Shown piece after piece: positions 18,501-26,712 of a stretch of 64,000 nucleotides of DNA. The notes under the pieces are model-generated. The model was not told the origin of the DNA. It was given only the letters and a program-made list of their open reading frames with translations, and searched no databases. Numbering within the stretch: the first letter of the stretch is position 1; the number at the start of each line of letters is the position of its first letter. The DNA is from JAIPEI01 sp964443135 (GTDB lineage: Bacteria; Desulfobacterota; DSM-4660; Desulfatiglandales; HGW-15): NCBI GenBank assembly GCA_964443135.1, contig CAYUBQ010000002.1, positions 62,001 through 126,000 on the forward strand. Direction: 5' to 3'. A program made the position numbers and the translations under genes.

Positions 18501-18718
18501 AGCAGGATGCGGCCGGCCAGCGTCTGCTCGGAGTCAAGGGCCAGGTTCACCAGGTGTCTGTACGGCTCCCGGGCGTTCGAGTGGATGTGCTCCACATCGA
18601 AGGGATCCTCCCGCCAGATGTCCTGGCGATGCGCCACGGCGTGGAACACCTCAGGACCATCCGGGTCGCAGTATGCCCTCCATCGAGGATCCCGGGTCTC
18701 CTGCGCGGCTCCGCTCAT
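15551..18718 (-). CDS. Fused AAA ATPase and HerA/FtsK-like (DUF87) ATPase, candidate defence protein
   Basis: The 1055-residue protein contains two complete P-loop ATPases. N-terminal module: Walker A GEAGSGKT (76-83), Walker B VALCLDQLED (270-279), then a basic segment with likely arginine fingers. A middle alpha/beta region (about 480-565) has no named match that I recognise. The C-terminal module is HerA-like: GGTGSGKT (673-680), VVLFDEAD (926-933) and a sensor LLASQNPGD (963-971). HerA-type ATPases pump DNA and recur in prokaryotic defence and end-processing systems. The gene starts one base after the upstream gene's stop, so the three genes form an operon with a nuclease. Function as a defence effector is inference. 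Confidence 0.8.
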   Translation of the reverse strand: MSGAAQETRDPRWRAYCDPDGPEVFHAVAHRQDIWREDPFDVEHIHSNAREPYRHLVNLALDSEQTLAGRILLLKGEAGSGKTHLMRAFRSHLHRRGEGYFGYMQMSTMTDNYGRYMLRNLLDSLDKPYWESSGSLTGLMRLSNALVEGEPFRRVTEMLGPKGRRHLPKLRDGSLDQKALNGFVGLIAELLVKVPALEKVDIDVLSALLYLQPGDPVLKNYALKYLNAQGLSPAQQERLGGITPRKAEEDALEVLEQLSRVMWATHGNIVALCLDQLEDIYNMDQAEVRFRRAMSSVTSFIDKVPSSVVVVSCLGEFYSQLRGSLARPVRDRLEQAPAPIELEGKRNAKEVRDMVELRLRHYFEAFDLPVDEQNPLYPFTAAELEGLASLRTRDVLDSCRIHRERAIREQTLPEAAFETGSEPVSARLDVQRLQQAWNDQLRNGEIQTPEDDPGRAGLLAEALKRSGEEMEPPVRVSAVCEGTNIDVRYGSRRLWVALCNKSARGGALARQLKEVIETAGGRRVVLVRSTDWPSNPRTKICRLLGQLLSKGVLRAVIEESDWRTMMAYPPFAEKHDEEPEFEAWRRTDRPLTALPGMRAILDLSERTTTRAGTGTEGQGRSGPESARPREPERRADPEPPASGALILGRTEGRFPRPVELHPRELTRHAAFLGGTGSGKTTAAMVLVEQLLLAGVPALLIDRKGDLCCYADGELWERPAATETAEARRIRLRESVETALYTPGDPRGRSLSITIVPEGVSELPSIEREQITGYAATALCQMMGYNLSTARPKSLHAVLKCAVDVLARLVPAEQVTLEELVRMLDEQDPVLLNAVGKLDVKLFDKLVNDLETLRLGKGRLLESEAERLDIEMLLGLGAYRNPGRTRLSILSTKFLGDEQDALFWVAQLLIELGRWTSRNPTKDLQAVVLFDEADLYLPATRKPATKEPMENLLKRARSAGLGVLLASQNPGDFDYRCRDNIRTWLLGLIKEEQSLRKMRPMLEEFRENVAGRLPGQSIGEFHLVREGRAERLKTDRAALDLHQLPEERILALARNR

Positions 18719-19597
18719 CTACCGGTCCCTCCGGCTCCGAATGAAGTGGAATCTGCCGTTGAGGTACCGGGTCTCCGAGGCGGCCACGTCCCGGGGGTCC
18801 ATGGCCTCCACCAGGTCCGCTCCCGACAGGGTGAGCAGATCCGCCCGGTGCGCCTCGACCAGGAGGCGCTTGAACTCGTCCAGCGCCTTCACCCCTCCCG
18901 CGCCGGACCGGTCTGCGTACACCGGCCAGACATGGGAGATGAACACCTTGTCCTCGCCGAACCAGCCCGTATCGCACAGCTTCACGGCGGACCGCACATC
19001 CCGGGCGAATCGTTCCAGATCGAGCGGTTCCTGCTCCGGGACGGCGGTTTCACCCGCCTCCCCCGCCACGACTCGGGCAACGACGGACGGTCGCAGGGAG
19101 TGCCGGGGCCGGCTGCCCAGCTCGAGCTCCCGTGCCAGAAACCCGTCCAGCACGGAGGTCAGGGTGGAGGACGGCCTCCACGGCAGATCGAGCCGCTGCG
19201 CCAGCACCACAGCCCGGGCCCCGTCCAGGCCGCGCTTCTTCAGGTAGGACGGATCGATCCCCAGGGCCTTGGCAAAGAGATAGGTGTCCCGTACCGTGGC
19301 CCAGCCGATCCTTCCCGGGATCCTGTCGATCCCCAGGAAAGCGCACGCCCGCTCCTTGCCGGCCGGGGTCAACGCGCAGGCGCTTCCCCTGGTCGACACC
19401 CGCTCCACCAGCCCCTGCCGCTGAAACGTTTCGAGGTGCTCCTTCACCTGTCGCAGCAGCTCCGTCCTGCTCCCGGTTTCACCGGCCAGCGGCTGGATGC
19501 CGCTCCGGATTCCCGCAGGTGTCTCTCCACCGGTCCCCTTGGACAGGAGCCGGGCAAGGATCAGCGACGACCGGGTAATCCGTTCTTCCTCGCGCAT
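18719..19597 (-). CDS. Winged-helix protein of the double-ATPase/nuclease cassette
   Basis: The 292-residue protein (ATG 19597 with AGAGG; the longer GTG frame overlaps the preceding gene) begins with a probable winged helix (about residues 40-85: LETFQRQGLVERVSTRG, ALTPAGKERA). It ends with a distinctive conserved-looking segment: FGEDKVFISHVWPVY, LDEFKRLLVEAHRADLL, LSGADLVEAMDP. I do not recognise a named family. Placement between a nuclease gene and a double ATPase, with stop and start directly abutting, suggests a DNA-binding or adaptor subunit of one complex. Confidence 0.65.
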   Translation of the reverse strand: MREEERITRSSLILARLLSKGTGGETPAGIRSGIQPLAGETGSRTELLRQVKEHLETFQRQGLVERVSTRGSACALTPAGKERACAFLGIDRIPGRIGWATVRDTYLFAKALGIDPSYLKKRGLDGARAVVLAQRLDLPWRPSSTLTSVLDGFLARELELGSRPRHSLRPSVVARVVAGEAGETAVPEQEPLDLERFARDVRSAVKLCDTGWFGEDKVFISHVWPVYADRSGAGGVKALDEFKRLLVEAHRADLLTLSGADLVEAMDPRDVAASETRYLNGRFHFIRSRRDR

Positions 19598-19611
19598 GGT
19601 ACAAGCCTCTT

Positions 19612-20739
19612 CTACGGGTTTGGATCTTCCCACCGGGTCAGGGACGCCAGGATGGTGTCGATAATCGTCTCCAGGCCGGCCACGACGTCGTCCGCCAGGA
19701 ACCGAAGCACCAGGAACCCCTGCCTCTGGAGGAGGACGTCCTTTCGCCGGTCTCTCCGGTACCCGTCAGGATCGCAGAAGTGAAAGTAGCCGTCAATCTC
19801 CACGGCCAGCTTGCCGCTCCTGCAGAGCAGATCCACCTCGGCCTCTCCGCGGGGCCCCCAGTCGGCGGCGATTCGGCCGTTGAGCTCGAACCGCCCCGCC
19901 GTCTCCGGAAGGCTCTCCAGGACCCGGTACAAGAACACCTCGGCCGCGCTCCGGGCCGCTTCCTCGGCCTCCGGCCCCTCGTGAATCCTCTGCCGGGCCG
20001 CGCGGGCCTCATCGCGCCGGGCCTCCAGCTCCACTGCGTCCGAAAGCCCCGACCCGTCCCGGTCCGCAACCGCGACGACCCCTTCCCGGCAGAGGGTCCG
20101 AACCCGCGAGAACGGCTCCGACGCCATGAATCCGGCACAGTCGGCGGCTGACAGCGCCCACCCCACGGGCACCCTGGGACACCGCTCGATCAGGTCCGCC
20201 AGGCTCCGGGCCGCCTCCTCGATCCCCCCGGCCGCCGCCAGCAGAACCCCGGGGGCGGACTCCCCGTCGACGAGGGAGAGGCCTTCGATCCAGCCGGCTG
20301 CGCCCGGGGCCTCCGAACCGTCCGGGGCCTCGTCCCGATCGTCCGGGAGGACCCGTCGGCACAGGGATTCCAGGGCGGGGTCGGAGCAGGCGGCGATCAA
20401 CCGATCACGGAGGAAGGAGCGCTCCCGGCAGGGGCCTCCCCCGAGGAGCTCGAGTGCCCTCTCCGGCGATCCGGGCAGGCCGGGGGCCGCGTGATCGACC
20501 AGTCGCTCCAGGATCCACGGCTGGGACATCCACTCGTCCGCAACCCGCCCGGCCAGGTCCGGCCCGCTCGAGCGGATCACGAGCGGCCGGCGGCCGGCGG
20601 AACGGAGCCAGGCCCTCCAGGCCGCCACGGCGAGCTCCGGGGGCCCGACCAGCACCGAAAGGGTGGGGATCCCGTCCTCTCTCCGCCTCTGGTGCCGGGA
20701 GAGCGCCCCGATCGCCGTGTCCTCCGGATTTGCCTGCAT
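19612..20739 (-). CDS. DUF559/Vsr-like endonuclease with N-terminal NTPase-like region
   Basis: The 375-residue protein ends in a PD-(D/E)xK-type nuclease of the DUF559/very-short-patch-repair group: an N-terminal helix glutamate, VDLLCRSGKLAVEIDGYFH (metal ligands D and E-x-D), and RKDVLLQRQGFLVLRF (the family's R...L...G..VLRF end). The first 240 residues look like a degenerate AAA/STAND-type fold (LSVLVGPPELAVAAW; SRVRTLCREGVV) without a clean Walker A. It is the first gene of the cassette, 14 bp before the winged-helix gene. The likely role is DNA cleavage guided or powered by the two-ATPase partner; target unknown. Confidence 0.72.
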   Translation of the reverse strand: MQANPEDTAIGALSRHQRRREDGIPTLSVLVGPPELAVAAWRAWLRSAGRRPLVIRSSGPDLAGRVADEWMSQPWILERLVDHAAPGLPGSPERALELLGGGPCRERSFLRDRLIAACSDPALESLCRRVLPDDRDEAPDGSEAPGAAGWIEGLSLVDGESAPGVLLAAAGGIEEAARSLADLIERCPRVPVGWALSAADCAGFMASEPFSRVRTLCREGVVAVADRDGSGLSDAVELEARRDEARAARQRIHEGPEAEEAARSAAEVFLYRVLESLPETAGRFELNGRIAADWGPRGEAEVDLLCRSGKLAVEIDGYFHFCDPDGYRRDRRKDVLLQRQGFLVLRFLADDVVAGLETIIDTILASLTRWEDPNP

Positions 20740-21033
20740 GGTGAACCGCTCCGCCGCATTCCTCCCTTTCTACCACCCGATCCGGCCTTCGGCAAGATCC
20801 GGCAGCCTCGTCTTGCCTGGAAAACCTCCACTTCTGTTGACCTTTCAATTTTCTCATGGTTTCCTGATCCCTTGCCGATAATAGCGAAAAACTACTGATT
20901 TACTCACAGCACAATAGGGTTTTCCCCTGCCCCTCTGCGCCTGAGGCTTTTCCTTCAGCCGGGGGCTGGCGTTTGCCCGTCCGGGTCCCGTGCGCTCCGC
21001 CGCCCGGGGCCCCTTCGCGAGGTCACGGCACCC

Positions 21034-23244
21034 ATGACCCAAGCCCCTGAGATCCAGGCGGTCCGGGAGCGATACCTGGAAAGGCTCCTGTCCATCTCCG
21101 CCGCCGTCGGCCTCCCGGCCATGGTCCTCGCCGTCCGCGAGGCCCACCACCTGGGCCAGGGCTTTGCCGTCTGGTTCTACCCGGGCCTCTACCTGCCGGT
21201 CCTGGCCACGGCCGTCTTTCAGAAAAAGATCCCGTTCATCCTGAAGACCTCCATCCTGATCGGTGCCTTCTTCGCCTGGGCGGTCTACAACCTGCTCTCC
21301 TTCGGGTTCAGCGGCGCGGGCCTCAACGTGCTCCTGATCGTCTGCGTGCTCATGGCCGTGCTCCTGGGCCAGACCGCCGGCACCGTCACCCTGGCCGCGG
21401 GGCTGGCCTCCCTCCTGGTCGCGGGGTTCGTCCTGTGCACCGGCCTGGCCTCGGTGGAGGTCGATCTTCAGACCATCACCACCCAGCCCATCTCCTGGAT
21501 CACCGCGGCCGGCGTGTTCGTCCTGCTGGCCGGAGCGGGCGTCCTGATCCCGGGGCGGCTCCAGGGCGACCTGGTGGCGTCTCTCCGGGCCCTGAAGAGC
21601 CGTTCCGACGAGCTCGCCCGATCCAACGACCGGCTGGAGCAGGAGATCGCCGAGCGGCAGCGGGCGGAGGAGGCCCTCCGGGAGAGCGAAAAGCGCTTTC
21701 GCAGCCTGTTCGAGTACGCGCCGGACGCCTACTACATCAACGACCTCGAGGGGCGGTTCCTGAACGGGAACCGCGCGGCCGAGGCCCTGATCCACGGGAA
21801 GCGGGAGGACGTCATCGGCAAGACCTTCCTCGACACCGAGATCCTGCCCGCCGAGTATCAGGCCAAGGCCCTGGAATGCCTCAAAAAAGCCGCCGAAGGC
21901 CTCCCCACGGGCCCGGACGAGCTGCTGCTCCAGCACCCGGACGGCGAAAGACGCTGGGTCGAGGTGGTCACGGTGCCCATGGAGATGGACGGCCGCCCGG
22001 CCGTCCTGGGGATCGCCCGGGACGTCACGGACCGCAAGCACGCCGAGGCCGAGACCCGCAGGCTGGAGCTCCAGCTCCAGCGGGCACAGAAGATGGAGGC
22101 CATGGGGCTCATGGCCGGCGGGGTGGCCCACGACCTGAACAACATCCTCTCGGGCGTGGTCAACTACCCGGAGCTGTTGCTCATGGAGCCGGCCCTGCCG
22201 GAGAAGGTCCGCAAGGGCCTGGAGACCATCCAGGACGCCGGGGGCCGGGCCGTGGCCGTGGTCTCGGACCTCCTCACCGTGGCCCGCGGCGTGGCCGTGG
22301 GCAAGGAGCCCCTGGACCTCAACCTGGCCGTTCGCGACTACATCCAGTCCCCGGAGCACCACGCGCTGCTCAAGCGCCACCCCGCCACGCCGATCCAGTT
22401 CGACCTCCCGGACGACCTCCTGCCGGTCCAGGCCTCCCCGGTCCACGTGCGCAAGGCGCTCATGAACCTGGTCACCAACGCCTTCGAAGCGGTGAGCGGG
22501 GAGGGAAGCGTGGTCCTGGCCACCTCCAACCGGTACGTGGACCGGGCCATCCGGGGCTACGACCGGGTCCGGCCCGGCGAGTACGGCGTGCTCTCCGTCT
22601 CCGACACCGGCCCCGGCGTGCCCGAGGAGGACATGGAGCGGATCTTTGAGCCTTTCTACACCCGGAAGGTCATGGGGCGGAGCGGTACCGGCCTGGGCCT
22701 GGCCGTGGTCTGGAACATCCTCCAGGACCACGAGGGGTACATCGACCTGAAGAGCGGCGGGACCGGCACGACCTTCGACCTCTACTTCCCCATCGCCCGC
22801 GATCGGAAGAAGGTGAGGGAGGCCGAGACCGACCTGGAGGACCTTCGAGGCCGGTGGGAGCGGGTCCTGGTGGTGGACGACGAGGCCGCCCAGCGGGACA
22901 TCGCCACCCGAATGCTCTCGGCCCTCGGTTACGAGGCCTTCGAAGCGGCCTGCGGCGAGGAGGCCCTGGCCTTCCTCCGGGAGCAGGAGGTGGACCTGGT
23001 CATCCTGGACATGATCATGGACCCGGGCATGGGCGGCCGGGAGACCTGGGAGCGGATCAAGGCCTTCCGTCCCGCTCAGAGTGCGCTCATCGCCAGCGGG
23101 TTCACCGAGACCGCGGACGTCAGGAAGGTCCAGGAGGCCGGAGCGGGCGCCTACATCAAGAAGCCCTACACCCTCCGGAAGCTCGGCCTGGCCGTCCGGC
23201 AGGAGCTCGCCAGGGATGGGGTCACGAATGGGGTCAGGTCTTGA
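21034..23244 (+). CDS. Membrane hybrid histidine kinase (PAS-HisKA-HATPase-REC)
   Basis: The 736-residue protein has about six N-terminal membrane helices (to about residue 180), a coiled linker, a PAS domain (about 220-340), HisKA with AGGVAHDLNN (phospho-His), HATPase with LMNLVTNAFEA, DTGPGVPEED and SGTGLGLAVV, and a receiver (LVVDDEA; DLVILDMIMDPG; KKPYTLRKL). It should autophosphorylate and relay to its own receiver. No sensor ligand or output gene is obvious. The C-terminal residues TNGVRS and the TGA stop come from a REP-like inverted repeat that starts at 23228. Confidence 0.93.
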   Translation: MTQAPEIQAVRERYLERLLSISAAVGLPAMVLAVREAHHLGQGFAVWFYPGLYLPVLATAVFQKKIPFILKTSILIGAFFAWAVYNLLSFGFSGAGLNVLLIVCVLMAVLLGQTAGTVTLAAGLASLLVAGFVLCTGLASVEVDLQTITTQPISWITAAGVFVLLAGAGVLIPGRLQGDLVASLRALKSRSDELARSNDRLEQEIAERQRAEEALRESEKRFRSLFEYAPDAYYINDLEGRFLNGNRAAEALIHGKREDVIGKTFLDTEILPAEYQAKALECLKKAAEGLPTGPDELLLQHPDGERRWVEVVTVPMEMDGRPAVLGIARDVTDRKHAEAETRRLELQLQRAQKMEAMGLMAGGVAHDLNNILSGVVNYPELLLMEPALPEKVRKGLETIQDAGGRAVAVVSDLLTVARGVAVGKEPLDLNLAVRDYIQSPEHHALLKRHPATPIQFDLPDDLLPVQASPVHVRKALMNLVTNAFEAVSGEGSVVLATSNRYVDRAIRGYDRVRPGEYGVLSVSDTGPGVPEEDMERIFEPFYTRKVMGRSGTGLGLAVVWNILQDHEGYIDLKSGGTGTTFDLYFPIARDRKKVREAETDLEDLRGRWERVLVVDDEAAQRDIATRMLSALGYEAFEAACGEEALAFLREQEVDLVILDMIMDPGMGGRETWERIKAFRPAQSALIASGFTETADVRKVQEAGAGAYIKKPYTLRKLGLAVRQELARDGVTNGVRS

Positions 23245-23310
23245 ATTTTGACTTTTGTGACTCGAGCGGCACGAGGAGACAAAAAGTCAAAATTCAAGAC
23301 CTGACCCCAT
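23228..23310. repeat. 29-bp perfect inverted repeat (REP-like hairpin) at a gene end
   Basis: The left arm 23228-23256 (ATGGGGTCAGGTCTTGAATT, then TTGACTTTT) and the right arm 23282-23310 are perfect reverse complements with a 25-bp loop. The GGGGTCAGGTCTTGA-type arm resembles REP sequences mobilised by IS200-like REP-associated transposases (from memory). The TGA in the left arm is the stop of the preceding kinase gene. It would also act as a strong transcript hairpin. Confidence 0.9.
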
Positions 23311-23329
23311 TTTCCCCCATTTTTTCACT

Positions 23330-23521
23330 TTATGGGCAGGAGCCGTACGGGCACCGGGGAGAGCTCCCGGAACCGCTCCGTGTCCTCCATGGAGCCGATG
23401 CCCCGGCCCACGTGCATTCGGCCTTCTCCGGCCGATCGCCCAGCTTCCAGGGATCGATGTAGATCACTTCCTCGGCCGCCCCTTGAAACATGCTCCGGGC
23501 GACCGGCCCCCAGTCGTGAAT
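23330..23521 (-). pseudogene. Possible remnant of an MBL-fold hydrolase gene
   Basis: On the minus strand, between the REP hairpin and the next kinase, an in-frame segment reads MFQGAAEEVIYIDPWKLGD. This resembles the start of metallo-beta-lactamase-fold hydrolases (a glycine turn followed by V-x-IDPWKL). The HxHxDH motif never follows, the reading is short and codon sense is soon lost. The rest of 23311-23779 shows no gene. Weak evidence; it may be chance. Confidence 0.3.
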
Positions 23522-23779
23522 CCTCCCCCCCTTTTTTTTTCACCACATTCCGGGCAGGTTGCGAACCGGGGGACGATCCGGAAAACCGCCCTCTCTTCCC
23601 GGAAACGGCCTTTTCCCTTGCATGAAGCGGGGCAATGATTTCAAATCTCGAGAGAACCACCGTACCGTCAAGGCATCCGGACGATGAAAACCTTCTGCCG
23701 CGAAGCCGCCCCCCATCGGCCCGCCCAACCCTGCGGCCGGACCGGAAAGAACCGGGAGGTGCCGTCGCCCCCTGGGACC

Positions 23780-25963
23780 ATGAGTCTGCAGACCGACCCC
23801 ACCAAGCGCGCCCTGATGACCTGGCGCGAGAAGATCCTCCAGGCGATCCTGGGCGTCGGCCTGGTGGTCGCCCTGTTTCTGTTCATCCCCATGACCCTGA
23901 TGGCGGTTCGGGGACGGCACTGGCTGTACCTGGCCCTGATCGCAGCCCTCTACGGCTCGGCCCTGGCGGTCTTCTTCTTTCGGGGCTGGATCTACGAGGT
24001 CCGCGCCGCCTGCACCCTCCTCCTGACCTTCGTGATCGGCTCCCACATCATCGTCCACTTCGGCCTCCTCACCGGCGGGCCGGTCTGCCTCTTCGCCTTC
24101 GCCGTGATGGCCGGGCTGCTCCTGGGACGGAGGGTCGCCGTCGGGGCCCTGCTCGTCAACGCGGCGGCCCTGTTCCTCTTCGGGTGGCTCGCCGCCACGG
24201 GGCGCCTGGCCCCGGACAGGCCCTTTTTTCCGACCCTGCTGTCGGCCGTGGTGGCCTGGGGGACCTTCATGCTCATGAACGCGGTGACTGCGATCTCCGC
24301 GGCGGTCATGGTGCGGGGCATGCACGAGCTGGCCGAGGGGGAGCGGGCCTCCAAGGAGGAGCTGCGCGAGAAGCAGGAAAAGCTCACCCGGGAGATGGAG
24401 GAGCGGGCCCGGGCGGAGGCCGCCCTCCGGGAGAGCGAGCGGGCCTACCGGCTCCTGGCGGAGAACGCCACCGACATCATCTGGACCATGGACCCGCAAC
24501 CCATGCGGTTCACCTACGTCAGCCCCTCGGTCACCCGGATGTGCGGCTTCACCCCGGCGGAGGTGATGGGGAAGGACGTGGGTGCGTTCACCCACCCCGA
24601 CTCCCACCGGGCCCTCGCGCAACTTCTGACCGACGAGCTGGCGAGGGACGAACAGGAGGGGGTGGACCCCAGGCGATCCAGGACCATCGAGGTGCAGATG
24701 CGGAAACGGGACGGGTCCTACGTCTGGGTGGAGGCCACCATGACCTTCCTGCGGGACGAGGCCGGCCGGCCGGTGGGGGTCCTGGGCGTCTCCCGCAACA
24801 TCGAGAAGAGGAAGCAGGCGGAAGCGGAGAAGGCGCGCATGCAGGAACGGCTCCAGGAGGCCCAGAAGATGGAGGCCGTCGCCGGCCTGGCCGGCGGGAT
24901 CGCCCACCAGTTCAACAACGCCCTCTCGGTCATCCTGGGCCGGATCGAGATCCTCGAACGGGGCCCCCTTCGAGGAAGGGATCGCGACACCGTGCCCATT
25001 CGCGAGTCCGCCGAACGGCTGGTGCGGCTGACGAACCAGCTCCTGGCCTATGCGCGGGGAGGGAGGTACCAGGTCCAGACGATCTCCGTCGCGCCCTTCC
25101 TGGAGCAGACCCTGGACCTGGTCTGGCACCTGCTGCCGTCCGCCGTCGACGTGGAGACGGACCTCGGGCCGGAAACGCCCGCCGTCGAGGCGGACGAAAC
25201 CCAGCTCCAGATGGTCCTCTCCGCAGTGGTCTTCAACGCGCTCGAGGCGATCAGCGGCGCGGGTCGCATCCGGGTCTCCTGCCGAACCCACGACCTGCCC
25301 CCCGGGGACCCCGCCCTCCCGCCTGAACAGGAGCCCGGCGTCTACGTCCAGCTGGCCGTCGAGGACAACGGCAAGGGCATGGACGAGCAGGAGTGCAGCC
25401 GCATCTTCGAGCCGTTCTTCACCACCAAGTTCCAGGGCCGGGGCCTGGGCATGGCGGCCGCCTACGGCGTGGTCCGGAACCACGGGGGCTGGATCGCCGT
25501 GGAGTCCGAATCGGCCCGGGGGACCACCGTCCGGATCTTCCTGCCCGCAGCCCAATCGGCCGTGGAAGCCCCCGCCCGGCAACAGCCCGAGCCGGCGGAC
25601 CAGACCGGCACGGTCCTGCTGGTGGAGGATGAGGACATGGTGATGGAGATCGGCCAGGCCATGCTGGAGGAGTTGGGATACGAGGTCCTCACGGCCCGAA
25701 CCGGCGGGGAGGCCCTTCAACACGGCCGCGACCGCGACGCGCGGATCGACCTGGTCCTCCTGGACGTCAAGCTGCCCGACATGGAGGCCAAGGAGATCCA
25801 CGCGGAGCTGACCTCCCTCCGTCCCGGCCTCAAGGTGATCGCCTGCAGCGGCTACTACCTCGAGGAACCGGTCCGGGAGCTCCTGGACCAGGGGGCCGAC
25901 GGCTTCCTGGAGAAGCCGTTCTCCCTGGACGACCTGGCCGCCAAGATCGACGAGGTCCTTTAG
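23780..25963 (+). CDS. Membrane hybrid histidine kinase (PAS-HisKA-HATPase-REC)
   Basis: About 727 residues from ATG 23780 (an ATG at 23684 is also in frame; neither has a strong ribosome site). Several N-terminal membrane helices to about residue 190 precede a coiled coil, a PAS domain (AENATDIIWTMD ... MCGFTPAEVMGKD), HisKA with GGIAHQFNNALSV, HATPase (NALEAISG, DNGKGMDEQE, GRGLGMAAAYG) and a receiver (LLVEDEDMVME; DLVLLDVKLPDM; EKPFSLDDL). Architecture parallels the kinase just upstream, suggesting related or duplicated sensors. The first ATP-lid glycine is replaced (FQGRGLGM). Confidence 0.92.
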   Translation: MSLQTDPTKRALMTWREKILQAILGVGLVVALFLFIPMTLMAVRGRHWLYLALIAALYGSALAVFFFRGWIYEVRAACTLLLTFVIGSHIIVHFGLLTGGPVCLFAFAVMAGLLLGRRVAVGALLVNAAALFLFGWLAATGRLAPDRPFFPTLLSAVVAWGTFMLMNAVTAISAAVMVRGMHELAEGERASKEELREKQEKLTREMEERARAEAALRESERAYRLLAENATDIIWTMDPQPMRFTYVSPSVTRMCGFTPAEVMGKDVGAFTHPDSHRALAQLLTDELARDEQEGVDPRRSRTIEVQMRKRDGSYVWVEATMTFLRDEAGRPVGVLGVSRNIEKRKQAEAEKARMQERLQEAQKMEAVAGLAGGIAHQFNNALSVILGRIEILERGPLRGRDRDTVPIRESAERLVRLTNQLLAYARGGRYQVQTISVAPFLEQTLDLVWHLLPSAVDVETDLGPETPAVEADETQLQMVLSAVVFNALEAISGAGRIRVSCRTHDLPPGDPALPPEQEPGVYVQLAVEDNGKGMDEQECSRIFEPFFTTKFQGRGLGMAAAYGVVRNHGGWIAVESESARGTTVRIFLPAAQSAVEAPARQQPEPADQTGTVLLVEDEDMVMEIGQAMLEELGYEVLTARTGGEALQHGRDRDARIDLVLLDVKLPDMEAKEIHAELTSLRPGLKVIACSGYYLEEPVRELLDQGADGFLEKPFSLDDLAAKIDEVL

Positions 25964-26199
25964 CCCTACCCCGGCCTCCTGCGCACTCCCTCTGCGGATC
26001 CCCTTCCGATCGACGATCATGCCGTGTCGCAGGTGCCGCGCCCCGCCTTCTTTTCTTCACCGCAGAAGCTGCAATGGGCGTCGGGTCGAAGCCGCTCGGG
26101 TAAGGCCGGGCAGGGAGAGAAAAGTCCGCCCGCCACCGGACCCCACCTTCAGGGTATCCGCCATGGACTGCACGAATGTCAAAAATTTTTCCATTTTTC

Positions 26200-26231
26200 T
26201 TGACATCTGCAAAAAACCAGAGCAGTATAAT
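26200..26231 (+). promoter_or_regulatory. Candidate sigma-70-type promoter of the Lrp/hydantoinase operon
   Basis: Perfect TTGACA (26200-26205) and TATAAT (26226-26231) lie in an AT-rich patch 23 bp before ATG 26254. The 20-bp spacer is longer than the usual 17, so strength is uncertain or activator dependent. Confidence 0.4.
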
Positions 26232-26253
26232 ACCCAAAAGTACTGGAGGCGAC

Positions 26254-26703
26254 ATGCCGAAGAAGCTCGACGACACCGACATGGAGATCATCCGAAATCT
26301 CTGGGACGGCCGGACCCCCTACAGCGACATCGCCGAACGGGTGGGGCTGACGACCAACACCGTCCGCAACCGGGTCAACCGGATGCTGGAGAGCGGGCTC
26401 CTTCAGATCATCGGCCTGGTGGACCCCGGCGCCATCGAGGGGCATCACTCGGCCTTTGTCGGCTTCAAGGTCCTCCCCCAGGAGACGAGCAGCGCCCTGG
26501 ATCACATCTCCGCCATGAGAGGCGTGGTCGGGGCCGCCACGGTGAGCGGCCGGTTCGACATCATGGCGGTGGTGATGTTCAACGAGGCCTTCAGCTACAA
26601 CCGCTTTCTGGAGGAGGAGCTCCAGAACATTCCCGGCCTTTTGAGCAGCGAGACGTTCTTCGTCGTGGGTGGTAAGGACTTTCAACTGAGATACGTGCTG
26701 TAG
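26254..26703 (+). CDS. Lrp/AsnC-family transcriptional regulator
   Basis: The 149-residue protein has an N-terminal HTH (LDDTDMEIIRNLWDGRTPYSD, LTTNTVRNRVNRML) and a C-terminal RAM-type ligand and oligomerisation domain (AFVGFKVLP, VVGAATVSGRFDIMAVVM). Such proteins sense amino acids or related metabolites. GGAGG precedes ATG 26254. It is the first gene of a run with a DUF917 protein, a hydantoinase-like ATPase and a racemase, and presumably controls them in response to the substrate or product. Confidence 0.9.
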   Translation: MPKKLDDTDMEIIRNLWDGRTPYSDIAERVGLTTNTVRNRVNRMLESGLLQIIGLVDPGAIEGHHSAFVGFKVLPQETSSALDHISAMRGVVGAATVSGRFDIMAVVMFNEAFSYNRFLEEELQNIPGLLSSETFFVVGGKDFQLRYVL

Positions 26704-26712
26704 CGGGGAAGC

